Assembly (NCBI RefSeq): GCF_019063845.1
Contig: NZ_CP077683.1
Coordinates: 2,604,001-2,668,000 of the forward strand
Reading direction: 5' to 3'
Source: Geomonas subterranea
GTDB lineage: Bacteria; Desulfobacterota; Desulfuromonadia; Geobacterales; Geobacteraceae
Length of the DNA stretch: 64,000 nucleotides
Made by a program: the position numbers and the translations under genes. Of the stretch, positions 17,716 through 26,629 are shown in pieces. How positions within the stretch are numbered: the stretch's first letter is position 1; the number at the start of each line of letters is the position of its first letter. Under the pieces are notes generated by a model, which made no database searches, was not told the DNA's origin, and saw nothing but the letters and a program-made list of their open reading frames with translations.

Positions 17716-18327
17716 TCACGGCCGGTTCATCGAATCAGAGGCTGGCATCGGTACCGCCGAAGCCCCGTTCGGGGCGGTGGCGGCGGGGTCGGGCATCTCG
17801 CGGTTGGAGGATTTCTTCATCATGGTGATCGCGCGCTCCTTGATCTTCATGGAACTCTCCACCATGTAGTCCACGTAGGTCTTGTAGAGGAAGACCATGA
17901 CGCCGACGAAAAAGGAGATGTAGATCACCCTGGAAAGCATGGGCGAGGAGAGCCAGGAGGCGAGTTTGCCTGCACCCACGAAGAGGGCGGCGATGGCGGC
18001 TACCGCCAGCAACGGCTTGAGCCAGAGGTGGCTCGACGCGAGTTGGGCGAAGCGCCCCGGCGGGGGCTCTGGCGCCTCCTGCTGCACCGACGGGCTTTCC
18101 GGGGCCTGCTGGGAGGCGCCGGCAGGCTGCCCGGCGGGCTGCTTTTTCGGCTCTTCGCGGATCACCTTCATGCTGTCACGGTACTGAGCCGGAACAGCCT
18201 GCAGCTTGTTGGTCATGTGGACGACGCCGCGGTTGTCGGTGTAGCGGTAATAGTCGGCGAGAAGCCGAGCGGGAAGCGCGCAGACGATGAGCGCGCCGAG
18301 CAGCAGGAAAAGCAGTGACTTGTTCAC
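17716..18327 (-). CDS. DUF4124-type membrane protein
   Basis: 203 residues, GTG start with GGGGAAG just upstream. Signal/TM 5-24, then the DUF4124 signature DYYRYTDNRGVVHMTNKL (periplasmic), a Pro/Gln-rich linker, two membrane helices (~105-123 and ~133-152) and a basic/low-complexity tail. DUF4124 proteins are cell-envelope proteins of unknown role. It lies between metF and the CBS-ACT gene on the same strand with short gaps, but no shared function is evident. Confidence 0.8.
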   Translation of the reverse strand: MNKSLLFLLLGALIVCALPARLLADYYRYTDNRGVVHMTNKLQAVPAQYRDSMKVIREEPKKQPAGQPAGASQQAPESPSVQQEAPEPPPGRFAQLASSHLWLKPLLAVAAIAALFVGAGKLASWLSSPMLSRVIYISFFVGVMVFLYKTYVDYMVESSMKIKERAITMMKKSSNREMPDPAATAPNGASAVPMPASDSMNRP

Positions 18328-18375
18328 CTTCCCCCCATGCAGCGGCCGGTGGCCGCCGATCTCAAAGTAATTGCA

Positions 18376-19257
18376 TCACAGTTCTTGCAGCGTCAGCCCT
18401 TGCACCAGGTCGAGCACCGCCTGGTCCCGGTTCAACGTGTAGATGTGCACCCCGGGAACGCCCGCGGCGAGCAGTTCCTCTGCCTGCCTCCGTGCGTGCG
18501 CCACCCCGACCTCCTGGACCGCGGGCGCCCCCCCCTTCCGGTCGGCCTCCTCCAGTTCGGCCAGGTAGGCCGCCGGGAGGGACGCTCCGCAAAGGGAGAC
18601 GATGCGCTGGATCACCTTGAGGCTCACCACCGGGATGATACCGGGGATGACAGGCTTGTCAATGCCGATGGAACGGGCCTTGGCGACGAAATCGAAGTAC
18701 AGCGCGTTGTCGAAAAAGAGCTGGGTGATGGCGAAGTCGCCCCCCTGGTCCAGCTTCAGTTTGAGGTAGCGGAGGTCGTGTTCGGCGTCGACCGCCTCGG
18801 GGTGCACCTCGGGATACCCCGCCACGCCGATCCCCATGCCGGGGTGGGACTCCCTGATGAAGGCGGCGAGGTCGGAAGCGTGCAAGAGCGTCCGGCACAC
18901 GGAGAACTCCGGGGGGGCGTCCTTGGGAAGGTCCCCCCGCAGGGCGAGGACATCGTTCACCCCGGCCTCGGCCAGGCTGTCCAGGAAGAGCTGCAGGTCG
19001 CCGCGGTAGGCGCCGATGCAGGTGAGGTGCGCCATGGTGTCCAGGCCATGCTCGTTCTTGAGCCGGCTCACGATCTCGAGGGTGTCCCCCTTGGTGCTGC
19101 CGCCGGCGCCGTAGGTGACCGAGGCGAAGAGCGGCTTTATCTGCGCCAGGCGATCGACCACCTGGAAGAAGCCGGGCCACTCGCTCTTGTCTTTGGGTGG
19201 AAAAAACTCCAAAGAGATGAACTGCCGGGAGCGGTCCATCTTGTCGATTATCTTCAT
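18376..19257 (-). CDS. metF: Methylenetetrahydrofolate reductase
   Basis: 293-residue FAD enzyme, normal length. Reduces 5,10-methylene-THF to 5-methyl-THF for methionine synthesis (or acts in the methyl branch of C1 metabolism). Family signatures: SLEFFPPKDK at the N-terminus, SVTYGAGGSTK, HLTCIGAYR, LALRGDLP, GVAGYPEVHPEA, FAITQLFFD and PVIPGIIPV. GGAG precedes ATG. The strands place it apart from metY, so the two methionine genes are not one operon. Confidence 0.96.
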   Translation of the reverse strand: MKIIDKMDRSRQFISLEFFPPKDKSEWPGFFQVVDRLAQIKPLFASVTYGAGGSTKGDTLEIVSRLKNEHGLDTMAHLTCIGAYRGDLQLFLDSLAEAGVNDVLALRGDLPKDAPPEFSVCRTLLHASDLAAFIRESHPGMGIGVAGYPEVHPEAVDAEHDLRYLKLKLDQGGDFAITQLFFDNALYFDFVAKARSIGIDKPVIPGIIPVVSLKVIQRIVSLCGASLPAAYLAELEEADRKGGAPAVQEVGVAHARRQAEELLAAGVPGVHIYTLNRDQAVLDLVQGLTLQEL

Positions 19258-19439
19258 GTATGCTCCAAGGCTGCCCGGTCGCGCGGCGGTGCCATGGCAG
19301 CGGCCGCGACGACTGAGACAGGCATCTTTGTCTCCTCGACAGGGGTGGACGTGACTTTAGCATTTTTTTATAAGAAAAGCGACAGCGCCGTACCTCTGTC
19401 AGGGGAGCGTTAAAATCCTTCCAGAACAGAAAAAAGACG

Positions 19440-19469
19440 TTGCCCTGCCAGTTGCCGGGATGCTATAAG
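19440..19469 (+). promoter_or_regulatory. Candidate sigma-70 promoter for the ABC-F gene
   Basis: TTGCCC, 18-base spacer, TATAAG with an extended TGC just before it. Predicted start near 19476 would put the hairpin below at the very 5' end of the mRNA. Confidence 0.4.
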
Positions 19470-19482
19470 TACAAGATTCGTG

Positions 19483-19507
19483 ACCACAGGCTATCCTGTG
19501 GTTTTTT
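19483..19507 (+). promoter_or_regulatory. Terminator-like hairpin in the ABC-F leader
   Basis: Perfect 8-bp stem ACCACAGG / CCTGTGGT with CTAT loop followed by TTTTTT, ending 24 bases before the ATG of the ABC-F gene. Could be an attenuator or a 5' stabilising stem. Confidence 0.65.
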
Positions 19508-19530
19508 CATTTTTCGCAGAAGGAGCAAGC

Positions 19531-21165
19531 ATGATCAGCGCATCAAACGTCACCCTTTCCTACGGCAAGAGGGTACTGTTCAAGGACGTAAATATAAAGT
19601 TCACCCCGGGCAACTGCTACGGTCTGATCGGGGCCAACGGCGCCGGCAAGTCGACCTTTCTGAAGATCCTCGCCGGCGACATCGAGCCGGACAAGGGTGA
19701 GATCTCGGTCGGCAAGGGGCGCATCGCGGTGCTAAAGCAGGACCAGTTCGCCTACGACGAGCACACCGTCTTCAACACCGTCATCATGGGGCACAAGAAG
19801 CTCCACGAGGTGATGGCCGAGCGCGATGCGATCTACTCGAAACCGGAGTTCAGCGAGGAGGACGGCATCCGTTCCGCGGAGCTCGAGGCCGATTTCGCAG
19901 AGATGAACGGCTACGAGGCGGAGAGCGAGGCCGCCGTGCTTCTGAACGGCCTGGGCATCCCCGAGGAGCTGCGCGGCAAGCTGATGAAGGAACTGGAGGC
20001 GGGCGACAAGGTGCGCGTGCTCCTGGCGCAGGCGCTTTTCGGCAACCCCGACGTGCTTCTCCTGGACGAGCCGACCAACCACCTGGACCTGAAATCTATC
20101 TCGTGGCTGGAGGACTTCCTGTACCGCTTCCAGAACACGGTCATCGTCGTGTCCCACGACCGTCACTTCCTGAACCAGGTCTGCACGCACATAGCCGATA
20201 TCGACTTCAGCCGCATCCAGGTCTACGTCGGCAACTACGACTTCTGGTACCAGGCGAGCCAGCTGAACCTGAAGCAGCGCCAGGACGAGAACCGCAAGGT
20301 TCAGGACAAGGCCGCCGAGCTGAAGGAGTTCATCCAGCGCTTCTCCTCCAACGCATCGAAGGCGAAGCAGGCGACCTCCAGGAAGAAGCTCCTCGAGAAG
20401 CTCACCATCGAGGACATGCCGGTCTCCTCCCGCAAGTACCCGTGGGTGGTGTTCAAACCGGAGCGCCCCTGCGGCGACATCATCCTCGAGGTGAAAGGGC
20501 TTACCAAGACGGTGGACGGCGTGCAGGTGTTCAAGGACCTGGACCTGATCGTGAGAAAGGGAGACAAGATCGCCTTCGTGGGGAGCAGCTCGCTGGCGAA
20601 GACCACCCTGTTCCAGATCCTCGCAGGCGAAATGGAGCCGGACGAGGGGACCTTCCGCTGGGGCGTCACCATCACCAACGCCTACTTCCCCAAGGAGAAC
20701 GGCGACTACTTCAAGGGGGACCTGAACCTGATCGAGTGGCTGGGGCAGTACTCCCCGCCGACCGAGGGGGAGAGCTTCGCGCGCGGCTTCCTGGGGAGGA
20801 TGCTCTTCTCCGGCGACGAGGCGACCAAGAAGACCAGCGTACTATCCGGCGGCGAGCGTGTGCGCTGCATGCTCTCCAGGATGATGCTCACCGGCGCCAA
20901 CGCCCTGATCCTGGACGAGCCGACCAACCACCTGGACCTCGAGTCGATTACCGCGCTCAATAACGGGCTCATCTCCTTCACCGAGGTGGTGCTGTTCGCC
21001 TCCCACGACCACGAGTTCGTCTCCACCGTGGCCAACAGGATCATCGAAATCACCCCGGGCGGCATCATCGACCGCGACATGAACTTCGACGACTACCTGG
21101 AGGATGCCGACGTCATCGCCGAGCGCGAAAGGCTCTGCAACGGGCACGCGGAGCTCAGCCTGTAA
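19531..21165 (+). CDS. ybiT: ABC-F ATPase, YbiT type
   Basis: 544 residues, two ATPase domains and no membrane segments; ABC-F proteins act on the ribosome. Domain 1: Walker A GANGAGKST, Walker B LLLDEPTNHLDL. Linker ~240-310. Domain 2: signature LSGGERVRCML, Walker B LILDEPTNHLDL, but Walker A reads GSSSLAKTT, with Ala for the Gly before the Lys. The tail ITPGGIIDRDMNFDDYLE is typical of YbiT. ATG 19531 is chosen for AGGAGC spacing. A terminator-like hairpin is in the leader. Confidence 0.93.
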   Translation: MISASNVTLSYGKRVLFKDVNIKFTPGNCYGLIGANGAGKSTFLKILAGDIEPDKGEISVGKGRIAVLKQDQFAYDEHTVFNTVIMGHKKLHEVMAERDAIYSKPEFSEEDGIRSAELEADFAEMNGYEAESEAAVLLNGLGIPEELRGKLMKELEAGDKVRVLLAQALFGNPDVLLLDEPTNHLDLKSISWLEDFLYRFQNTVIVVSHDRHFLNQVCTHIADIDFSRIQVYVGNYDFWYQASQLNLKQRQDENRKVQDKAAELKEFIQRFSSNASKAKQATSRKKLLEKLTIEDMPVSSRKYPWVVFKPERPCGDIILEVKGLTKTVDGVQVFKDLDLIVRKGDKIAFVGSSSLAKTTLFQILAGEMEPDEGTFRWGVTITNAYFPKENGDYFKGDLNLIEWLGQYSPPTEGESFARGFLGRMLFSGDEATKKTSVLSGGERVRCMLSRMMLTGANALILDEPTNHLDLESITALNNGLISFTEVVLFASHDHEFVSTVANRIIEITPGGIIDRDMNFDDYLEDADVIAERERLCNGHAELSL

Positions 21166-21285
21166 CAGGGATAAAAGGGATAACAGGGATAGGGAAAGAG
21201 GTAAAGGGGGCTCCGGGTTGGAGTCCCCTTTTTTGTTGTGCCATCCCCTCGCCCTCCGGGAGAGGGGCAGGGGTGAGGGCGCCGC
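21164..21285 (+). repeat. Direct repeat copy A (~122 bp) at one edge of the glycan operon
   Basis: Begins AACAGGGATAAAAGGG overlapping the ybiT stop, contains the ybiT terminator (AAGGGG-CTCC / GGAG-CCCCTTTTTT, about 21203-21235) and ends GTGAGGGCGCCGC. Nearly identical to 28274-28394 in the same orientation. Confidence 0.85.
21203..21236 (+). terminator. Intrinsic terminator of ybiT
   Basis: AAAGGGGGCTCC / GGAGTCCCCTT stem with GGGTT loop and six T; part of repeat copy A. Confidence 0.8.
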
Positions 21286-21327
21286 GACAGTCTGGACCTC
21301 TTCGCCCCGCCCTCGCCCCCCTGGGGG

Positions 21328-23295
21328 TCACCGCAACCCCGCCACTTCCCGCAGCCGGGCTATCTTCGGCTCCAGGTCGGCCCGAGGGGCAAGGGCATAG
21401 GCGGTTTCGTATGCGGCAAGCGCCTCGGCATGCCTGCGCTCCCGGACGCAGAGCAGCGCCAGGAAAAGATGCGCATACTGGGCGGAGGGATCGACGGCAA
21501 TGGCTTCCTGGTACTTGCGGCGCGCACCCGCCAGATCCCCCTGCGCCTCCAGGATCTGTCCCATGAACGCGTGGGGACGGGCGTCCTGCGGTTCCAGGCG
21601 GACGGCGGTGGCCAGCGCGTCGGCCGCCTCGCGGTACCTTCTCTGAACCAGGAGCGCCCCCCCCAGGAAGGTGTAGGCAGCGCCGGAGCGCGGGTCGAGC
21701 CTGATGGCGGTCTCGAATTCGCGCACCACCTCGCCGAGCACCTCGTTTTGCCTGGCGTCCATCGGCTGCAGCATGACGTTCACATCGTCGGTGTGCCAGG
21801 GGGGAAGGGTATTGGCCAAGGCGACCCCCAGCGAGAAGTGGGGGCGATGCTTCGCCGGGCTCTTGCGTACCGCATCGCGCCAGAGGGAAACCGGCGTCTC
21901 CCATACCGTGTTCCTCATGTACGCGGCCGCCGCACTTGCCGTGACCAACAGAACCAGGACGGCGATAGCCGGTCGCGAGGTACCCAGCGGCTCACCGGCA
22001 CGCCGCGGCAAAAGAGAGAAAGCGCCGGAGACTGCGGCCATGAAGAAACCGACCGAGGGGAGATAGGCGCGGTGCTCAAAAATCAGATCGTCGATCGGTA
22101 CCACGCTGGACTCGACGCTCAGGGTGATGAAGAACCACCAGATACCAAAGCCGGCAAGCGCGAGCGGGGCGCAGCGGGGATCGCGGCGCGACCGGAACAA
22201 AAGCCATGCGCCCACCGCCGCAAGTGCCAGGAGAAGGGCCAGCGGGAGCAGTACGGCCGGGGCCAGCAACACCTTCTGCAGCGGGTAGTCGTAGTCGAAG
22301 TTCTGCCCCACCGGTAGCAGCAGAAGCCTCAGATAGGTGGCGACGACGCCGAACTGGGTCATCAGGTACTCCCAGGACGAGACCTGCTTGAAATTGACTA
22401 GGTTCACCGCCCCCGCCACCTTCCCCCCCTGGGCCGTGGAAGCCATCGCCGAAAGCTGCATCAGCTTGACAGGGATTATCGCCATGGTCAGCGCGAAGGG
22501 AAGCAGACGGAGCAGGCGGGCGCCGGTGAAGGCGCCCCGGAAAAAGACCCATTCGTAGAGCAGTATCAAAGCCGGCAGGGTGAAGGCGTTCTCCTTGGTT
22601 TTCATGGCCAGCACGCAGGCGAGCAGGGAAGCCAGGTACAATCCGTTGCGGGCCGCGCTGCCCCGGGCCAGCCGGCCGGCCACGTAGAGCACCAGCGTCC
22701 CGATACAGAAAAAAGCGACCAGCGGGACGAAGCGCTGGATGACGTAGGTGACCGCCTGGGTCTGCAGCGGGTGGCAGACGAACAACAAAGAGCAGGCGAG
22801 GGGTAGATAGCAGAAACGCTCCGCGGGCTGGTCGGCCTCCCCTCCCTCGGCCACACGAAGCAGCGGCGTCCTCAGGGTGAGCCATAAGAGCAGGTACACG
22901 AGCAGGGCGTCGACCAGGTGCAACAGGAGGTTGACCACGTGATACCCCCCGACGTCCAGGCCGTGGAGGGCGTAGTTGAGCGCGAAGGTGAAGTAGGCGA
23001 CCGGGCGCAGCATGAAATTGTTCTTGAGGTCGGGGTTGATCGGGAGCGCGAACACCCGTTGCGGGTCCGTGAAGGCCCCGAAATCCTTGATCAGGGGGTT
23101 GCCAGCCAGAAACGGCTGGTCATCGAACACGAAGGGGGCCCAGATGATGTTGGAGTAGACGGCGATCCCCACCGTCAGGATGAGCAGGATATGGACCAGG
23201 GGGTCGCGCCACAGGTTCAGCTCCTCCTCCGCGGCCGGCGCCGCCGGAACGGGCTGTACCTCCCCCGTACCTGCCGCTTTTTTTCGCTTCTTCAT
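21328..23295 (-). CDS. TMTC-like membrane protein with C-terminal TPRs (putative protein O-glycosyltransferase)
   Basis: 655 residues. Cytoplasmic tail 1-27, then about 11-13 membrane helices. The first periplasmic loop has the acidic pair APFVFDDQPFLAGNPL, the catalytic-type motif of the GT-C/PMT fold. The C-terminal ~210 residues carry TPRs (TAIRLDPRSGAAYTFLG, ATAVRLEPQDARPHAFMG, EAIAVDPSAQYAHLFLA). Eukaryotic TMTC O-mannosyltransferases share this layout. ATG 23295 overlaps the upstream methyltransferase by 4 bases, and it is the last gene of the operon. Inference: transfers a lipid-linked sugar to exported proteins. Confidence 0.8.
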   Translation of the reverse strand: MKKRKKAAGTGEVQPVPAAPAAEEELNLWRDPLVHILLILTVGIAVYSNIIWAPFVFDDQPFLAGNPLIKDFGAFTDPQRVFALPINPDLKNNFMLRPVAYFTFALNYALHGLDVGGYHVVNLLLHLVDALLVYLLLWLTLRTPLLRVAEGGEADQPAERFCYLPLACSLLFVCHPLQTQAVTYVIQRFVPLVAFFCIGTLVLYVAGRLARGSAARNGLYLASLLACVLAMKTKENAFTLPALILLYEWVFFRGAFTGARLLRLLPFALTMAIIPVKLMQLSAMASTAQGGKVAGAVNLVNFKQVSSWEYLMTQFGVVATYLRLLLLPVGQNFDYDYPLQKVLLAPAVLLPLALLLALAAVGAWLLFRSRRDPRCAPLALAGFGIWWFFITLSVESSVVPIDDLIFEHRAYLPSVGFFMAAVSGAFSLLPRRAGEPLGTSRPAIAVLVLLVTASAAAAYMRNTVWETPVSLWRDAVRKSPAKHRPHFSLGVALANTLPPWHTDDVNVMLQPMDARQNEVLGEVVREFETAIRLDPRSGAAYTFLGGALLVQRRYREAADALATAVRLEPQDARPHAFMGQILEAQGDLAGARRKYQEAIAVDPSAQYAHLFLALLCVRERRHAEALAAYETAYALAPRADLEPKIARLREVAGLR

Positions 23296-24053
23296 AGTGC
23301 CTCCTGTCCCGCGCCACCCTTTCTGGCGACGCAAAATAACGATGACCCGACCGGCAGCGTGCCCCTTCGCAGCAAGGCGTTCTCCGCCCGCATGACCCGC
23401 AAAAGGAGCGTGTTCACCAGAGGTGACGGGAGCGCCACGTCCGACTCGCCCCCCTTGCGGCGCCCCCACGCCCCCCGCAGCAGCCGGTACGTCGCTATGA
23501 GCGGGAACAAAAGGCCCACCCGGAAGGTGAGCTTTTCGGCAATGAAACCCGCGGCTGTGAGCCTGTTGCTAAGGGTAGGCACGTGGTAGCGCTCACGGGT
23601 GTGGACCGCGACGTCGTGGGAGCTGCGCAGCCATTCCAGGGCGACCAGGTTCAGTACCAGCATCCCCCCCGGCCGCAGCGCCGTACGGAACGCCTTCATC
23701 ACCTCCACGTCGCTGCGGACCCCCGTGTGGTAGAGAACATCGATGCAGGTGATCACGTCGTACGACTCCGGCTCAAGCACCAGAGTGTTCAGGTCCCTCC
23801 GTTTCGCCACGGCGCCGCGTCGGCGGCAGTAGCGGATCGCCTCCGGTGACGCATCCACCCCCTCCACCTCCCCCAAGGGGGCCAGAAGCTGGCACAACCT
23901 TCCGGTGCCGCAGCCGGCGTCGAGGATGCGCAAAGGCCTCCCCAGGCGCCCTTGCTCCCGCGTCACGTGCGCAAGGATCAGTTCATGCAGCCCCACGTAC
24001 CACCAGTGCGTCTCCTCCGCCTCGAACATGACCCGGTACTCCGCGGGGTTCAT
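23292..24053 (-). CDS. Class I SAM-dependent methyltransferase
   Basis: 253 residues. SAM motif I ILDAGCGTGRLCQLL near 41-55, acidic VEGVDASPEAI, and motif IV VITCIDVLYHTG; the N-terminal ETHWWYVGLHELI is common in sugar/lipid-linked methyltransferases found beside glycosyltransferases. Overlaps by 4 bases both the aminotransferase gene before it and the membrane TPR gene after it. Likely methylates the deoxysugar (for example on the amino group) or its carrier-bound form; substrate is inference. Confidence 0.85.
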   Translation of the reverse strand: MNPAEYRVMFEAEETHWWYVGLHELILAHVTREQGRLGRPLRILDAGCGTGRLCQLLAPLGEVEGVDASPEAIRYCRRRGAVAKRRDLNTLVLEPESYDVITCIDVLYHTGVRSDVEVMKAFRTALRPGGMLVLNLVALEWLRSSHDVAVHTRERYHVPTLSNRLTAAGFIAEKLTFRVGLLFPLIATYRLLRGAWGRRKGGESDVALPSPLVNTLLLRVMRAENALLRRGTLPVGSSLFCVARKGGAGQEAL

Positions 24054-25177
24054 CGTCCCCCCCGGAAAAAGCGCCGCACCGTCTCGACCACCCTTTCCGC
24101 GTGGCGTGTGGGCAGCTCCGGGTAGATGGGAAGAGAGAGGATGCTGCGGGCCAGCCGCTCGGTGACAGGCAGGTCCCCCTCCCGGTTTCCCAGGCCGGAG
24201 TAGCCACGCATCAGGTGCACCGGGTGCGGGTAGTTGATCTTGGTCTCGATTCCCTCCTTGTCCAGGAACTCCATCAGCCGGTCGCGGTGCTGCGTGCGCA
24301 CCGTGTACAGGTAGTACTGGTGCCGGCGCCCCGGGCGGACGGCCGGGCGTGCAATATCCCCCACCCCGGCGAGCCCCTCGTCGTATATCCGCGCGATGTC
24401 GCGCCGTGCTGATGCGGCTGCCTCGATCCCGGGAAGCTTCAGGTTCAGGATCGCCGCCTGAACCTCGTCCAGGCGGGAATTAAAGCCCTCCTCCTCGGCG
24501 TGGTACCCCTCCGCGATGCCGTAAAAGCGCAGCCTCCTGAGCCGCGCCGCGAGATCCGGGTCTGACGTGGTCATGGCACCCGCGTCGCCGAACGCCCCGA
24601 GGATCTTGGTCGGGTAAAAGGAGAAGGCGCCCACGTCACCGAAGCTGCCGGCCCGCTCCCCCCCGTAGGCGGCGCCCATGGCCTGGGCGCAATCCTCGAT
24701 CACCCACCCTCCCCGCCGCCGCGCTATCTCCTGCAGCGGCGCCATATCCGCCATCTGCCCGCACAGGTGCACCGGCAGCAGGCAACGGGTGCGCGGGGTG
24801 ACGGCGGCCTCGACGCGGGAGACATCCATCAGGTAGGTGTCCTCCTCGACGTCGACGAAGACGGGGGTCGCTCCGCTGGCGCGGATCGCGGCCACGGTCG
24901 GGACGGCGGTGTTGGAGACGGTGATCACCTCGTCTCCCGCCCCTATCCCCAAAGCCTTCAAGGCCAGGAGGATGGCATCCGTTCCGGAATTAACGCCAAC
25001 GGCGAACGCGGCCCCGCAATACGCCGCCAACCCCTTCTCGAACTCCGCCACCTCCCGCCCCAGCACCAGCCGGCCGGATGAAAACACGCGGTCCACCGCG
25101 GCCAGATACTCCGCGCGGCGCGGTGTGTATGCTCCCAGATAGTCCCAGTAGCGGACGGTGTCATTCAGACCTGGCAT
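24050..25177 (-). CDS. DegT/DnrJ/EryC1-family sugar aminotransferase
   Basis: 375-residue PLP enzyme transferring an amino group to a keto-sugar nucleotide. Seen: GVNSGTDAILLAL, VEDCAQ-type VIEDCAQAMGA (PLP Asp), and the Schiff-base Lys in FSFYPTKILGAFGDAGA; tail motif NYPHPVHLM. ATG 25177 has GGGGGAAG ahead; an earlier in-frame TTG is unlikely. Beside a 2,3-dehydratase the likely product is a 3-amino-2,3,6-trideoxy or 3-amino-2-deoxy sugar, as in EvaB-type pathways; this is inference from context. Confidence 0.93.
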   Translation of the reverse strand: MPGLNDTVRYWDYLGAYTPRRAEYLAAVDRVFSSGRLVLGREVAEFEKGLAAYCGAAFAVGVNSGTDAILLALKALGIGAGDEVITVSNTAVPTVAAIRASGATPVFVDVEEDTYLMDVSRVEAAVTPRTRCLLPVHLCGQMADMAPLQEIARRRGGWVIEDCAQAMGAAYGGERAGSFGDVGAFSFYPTKILGAFGDAGAMTTSDPDLAARLRRLRFYGIAEGYHAEEEGFNSRLDEVQAAILNLKLPGIEAAASARRDIARIYDEGLAGVGDIARPAVRPGRRHQYYLYTVRTQHRDRLMEFLDKEGIETKINYPHPVHLMRGYSGLGNREGDLPVTERLARSILSLPIYPELPTRHAERVVETVRRFFRGGR

Positions 25178-25228
25178 CACTTCCCCCTTCCCCGGCAACT
25201 TCCGCTGCGTGCGCCCCCCGGTGCGTCA

Positions 25229-26629
25229 TCACAGAAGGCATGAGATGATGCTCCGCGCGCAGGAATTGACCTGCTCACCCAGGTGCACCAGCACGAGCAC
25301 CTGCTGCATGGTCAACCAGCGGTAGTCGGGGGGAAGCGCCAGTTCGACCCCCTCGGGAAGCCTCAGGATACGGTGCAGGTTGTATTCGCGGTAAAAACGC
25401 GCCCCTTCCTCGGCCTGGCGGCTCTCGTGGACCAGCGGAAAGCGGCCGGGTGCGGAAAACTCCCCGAACAGGAACGGCTTTTCCAGCTTCTGGTTCCCTT
25501 CGTAGTTCCCTTGCGTGAACTGGGCCGTGGGGGCGAGTTGCACCGTGGTGCGGTTGCCGGCCTCCGCCTTGGCCTGCATCAGAAGTTCCGTCCCGTCGGG
25601 CCCCTCGCGGAGCAGCAACCCGATGATCCCGGGGGCGGGATTTTCGATGATCGGCTGTCCCCATGAGCCCACCTCCCTGGTTTGCGAGGAGACCGTTAGC
25701 CCCACGATCCGGAAAAAGGCCCCGGATACGTGGGAGAAGTACCCCTTTTCGTCCAGGCGCCACTCCGTAAGATCGTGGAGGCCGATGCGCCTGGTCAGCA
25801 TATGCGTCACGGCCCTGCAGTCGTCCAGCCACTGCAGCGTATCCCGCAGCCCCTCCCGCCCGGCTGTGGAAACCGTTCCCCCCGCGCTCCCGTCGCTGAC
25901 GAGGCAGGCCAGGATGCTGCGCGTGCAGGCGTTTACCAGGTTGTCGCGGCGGATGAGGGTCGCGATCTGGCGCAGGGTCAGCCAGATGAACCCCTCGGGA
26001 AGTTCGACCGGCACCTCATCCCCCGCCACGATGATCATGTTGCGATTGGACTTGTACAGGAACCTACCGCCATCCTCGGTTTGCAGGCGGGCAAACAGCC
26101 GCCGGGCAGGGTCCGGCTCGATGAAGCGTTCGATGAAGAGCGGCCTCCCCCCGCCATGAGCTCTGGTGTAGTTGCTGTAGGTGGCCTGGACGGTCGGGGA
26201 GAGCTGGACCCCTCCCACGTTGCCCGGTTCTTCCTTGGCCTGGAGGCAGAAGTGGAGAGTGCCGTCGATGTATTTGGCCAGGATCCCGAGAATCCCGATT
26301 TCCGGCTGCTCGATGATCGGCTGGTCCCATTCCAGTTGGTGGTGCCTCACCCGGTGCCGGACGTGCACCCCCATCACGCTGAAGAAGCGACCGCTGTCAT
26401 GCCGGATGTTTCCGCTCGCCGGTTCCCTGTGCCACCCCTGCACCGCGTCCAGTGGGACCTGCATGTTACAGAGCGAACATCTCTCGCGCGACGCGGCGAC
26501 CCACCGGTCGACGAAGGCATCGTCGTGCAGGGCAAAGCCGCCGCTTCTCGAACCGGCGACCCCGGCTGCGTGGCCGGGCGAAAGGGTGACGCCTGCCGCG
26601 AGTATCGCGGCGCTCATATTAGCCGCCAT
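25229..26629 (-). CDS. NDP-hexose 2,3-dehydratase (EvaA/TylCVI type)
   Basis: 466 residues, the normal length of this family, formed by two tandem homologous domains (~1-240 and ~241-466). Each has the signature W/GQPIIE-x-P-E/A-GI-GIL/LL, a QAK-x-E-x-GN segment, QLSPTVQATYSNY / QLAPTAQFTQGNY, and a closing N-x-C-x-RSI-x-CL. The family removes water from dTDP-4-keto-6-deoxyglucose, the first step of 2-deoxysugar synthesis. It overlaps the glycosyltransferase gene by 11 bases. Such genes are best known from actinomycete antibiotic clusters; here it is in an envelope-glycan context. Confidence 0.9.
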   Translation of the reverse strand: MAANMSAAILAAGVTLSPGHAAGVAGSRSGGFALHDDAFVDRWVAASRERCSLCNMQVPLDAVQGWHREPASGNIRHDSGRFFSVMGVHVRHRVRHHQLEWDQPIIEQPEIGILGILAKYIDGTLHFCLQAKEEPGNVGGVQLSPTVQATYSNYTRAHGGGRPLFIERFIEPDPARRLFARLQTEDGGRFLYKSNRNMIIVAGDEVPVELPEGFIWLTLRQIATLIRRDNLVNACTRSILACLVSDGSAGGTVSTAGREGLRDTLQWLDDCRAVTHMLTRRIGLHDLTEWRLDEKGYFSHVSGAFFRIVGLTVSSQTREVGSWGQPIIENPAPGIIGLLLREGPDGTELLMQAKAEAGNRTTVQLAPTAQFTQGNYEGNQKLEKPFLFGEFSAPGRFPLVHESRQAEEGARFYREYNLHRILRLPEGVELALPPDYRWLTMQQVLVLVHLGEQVNSCARSIISCLL

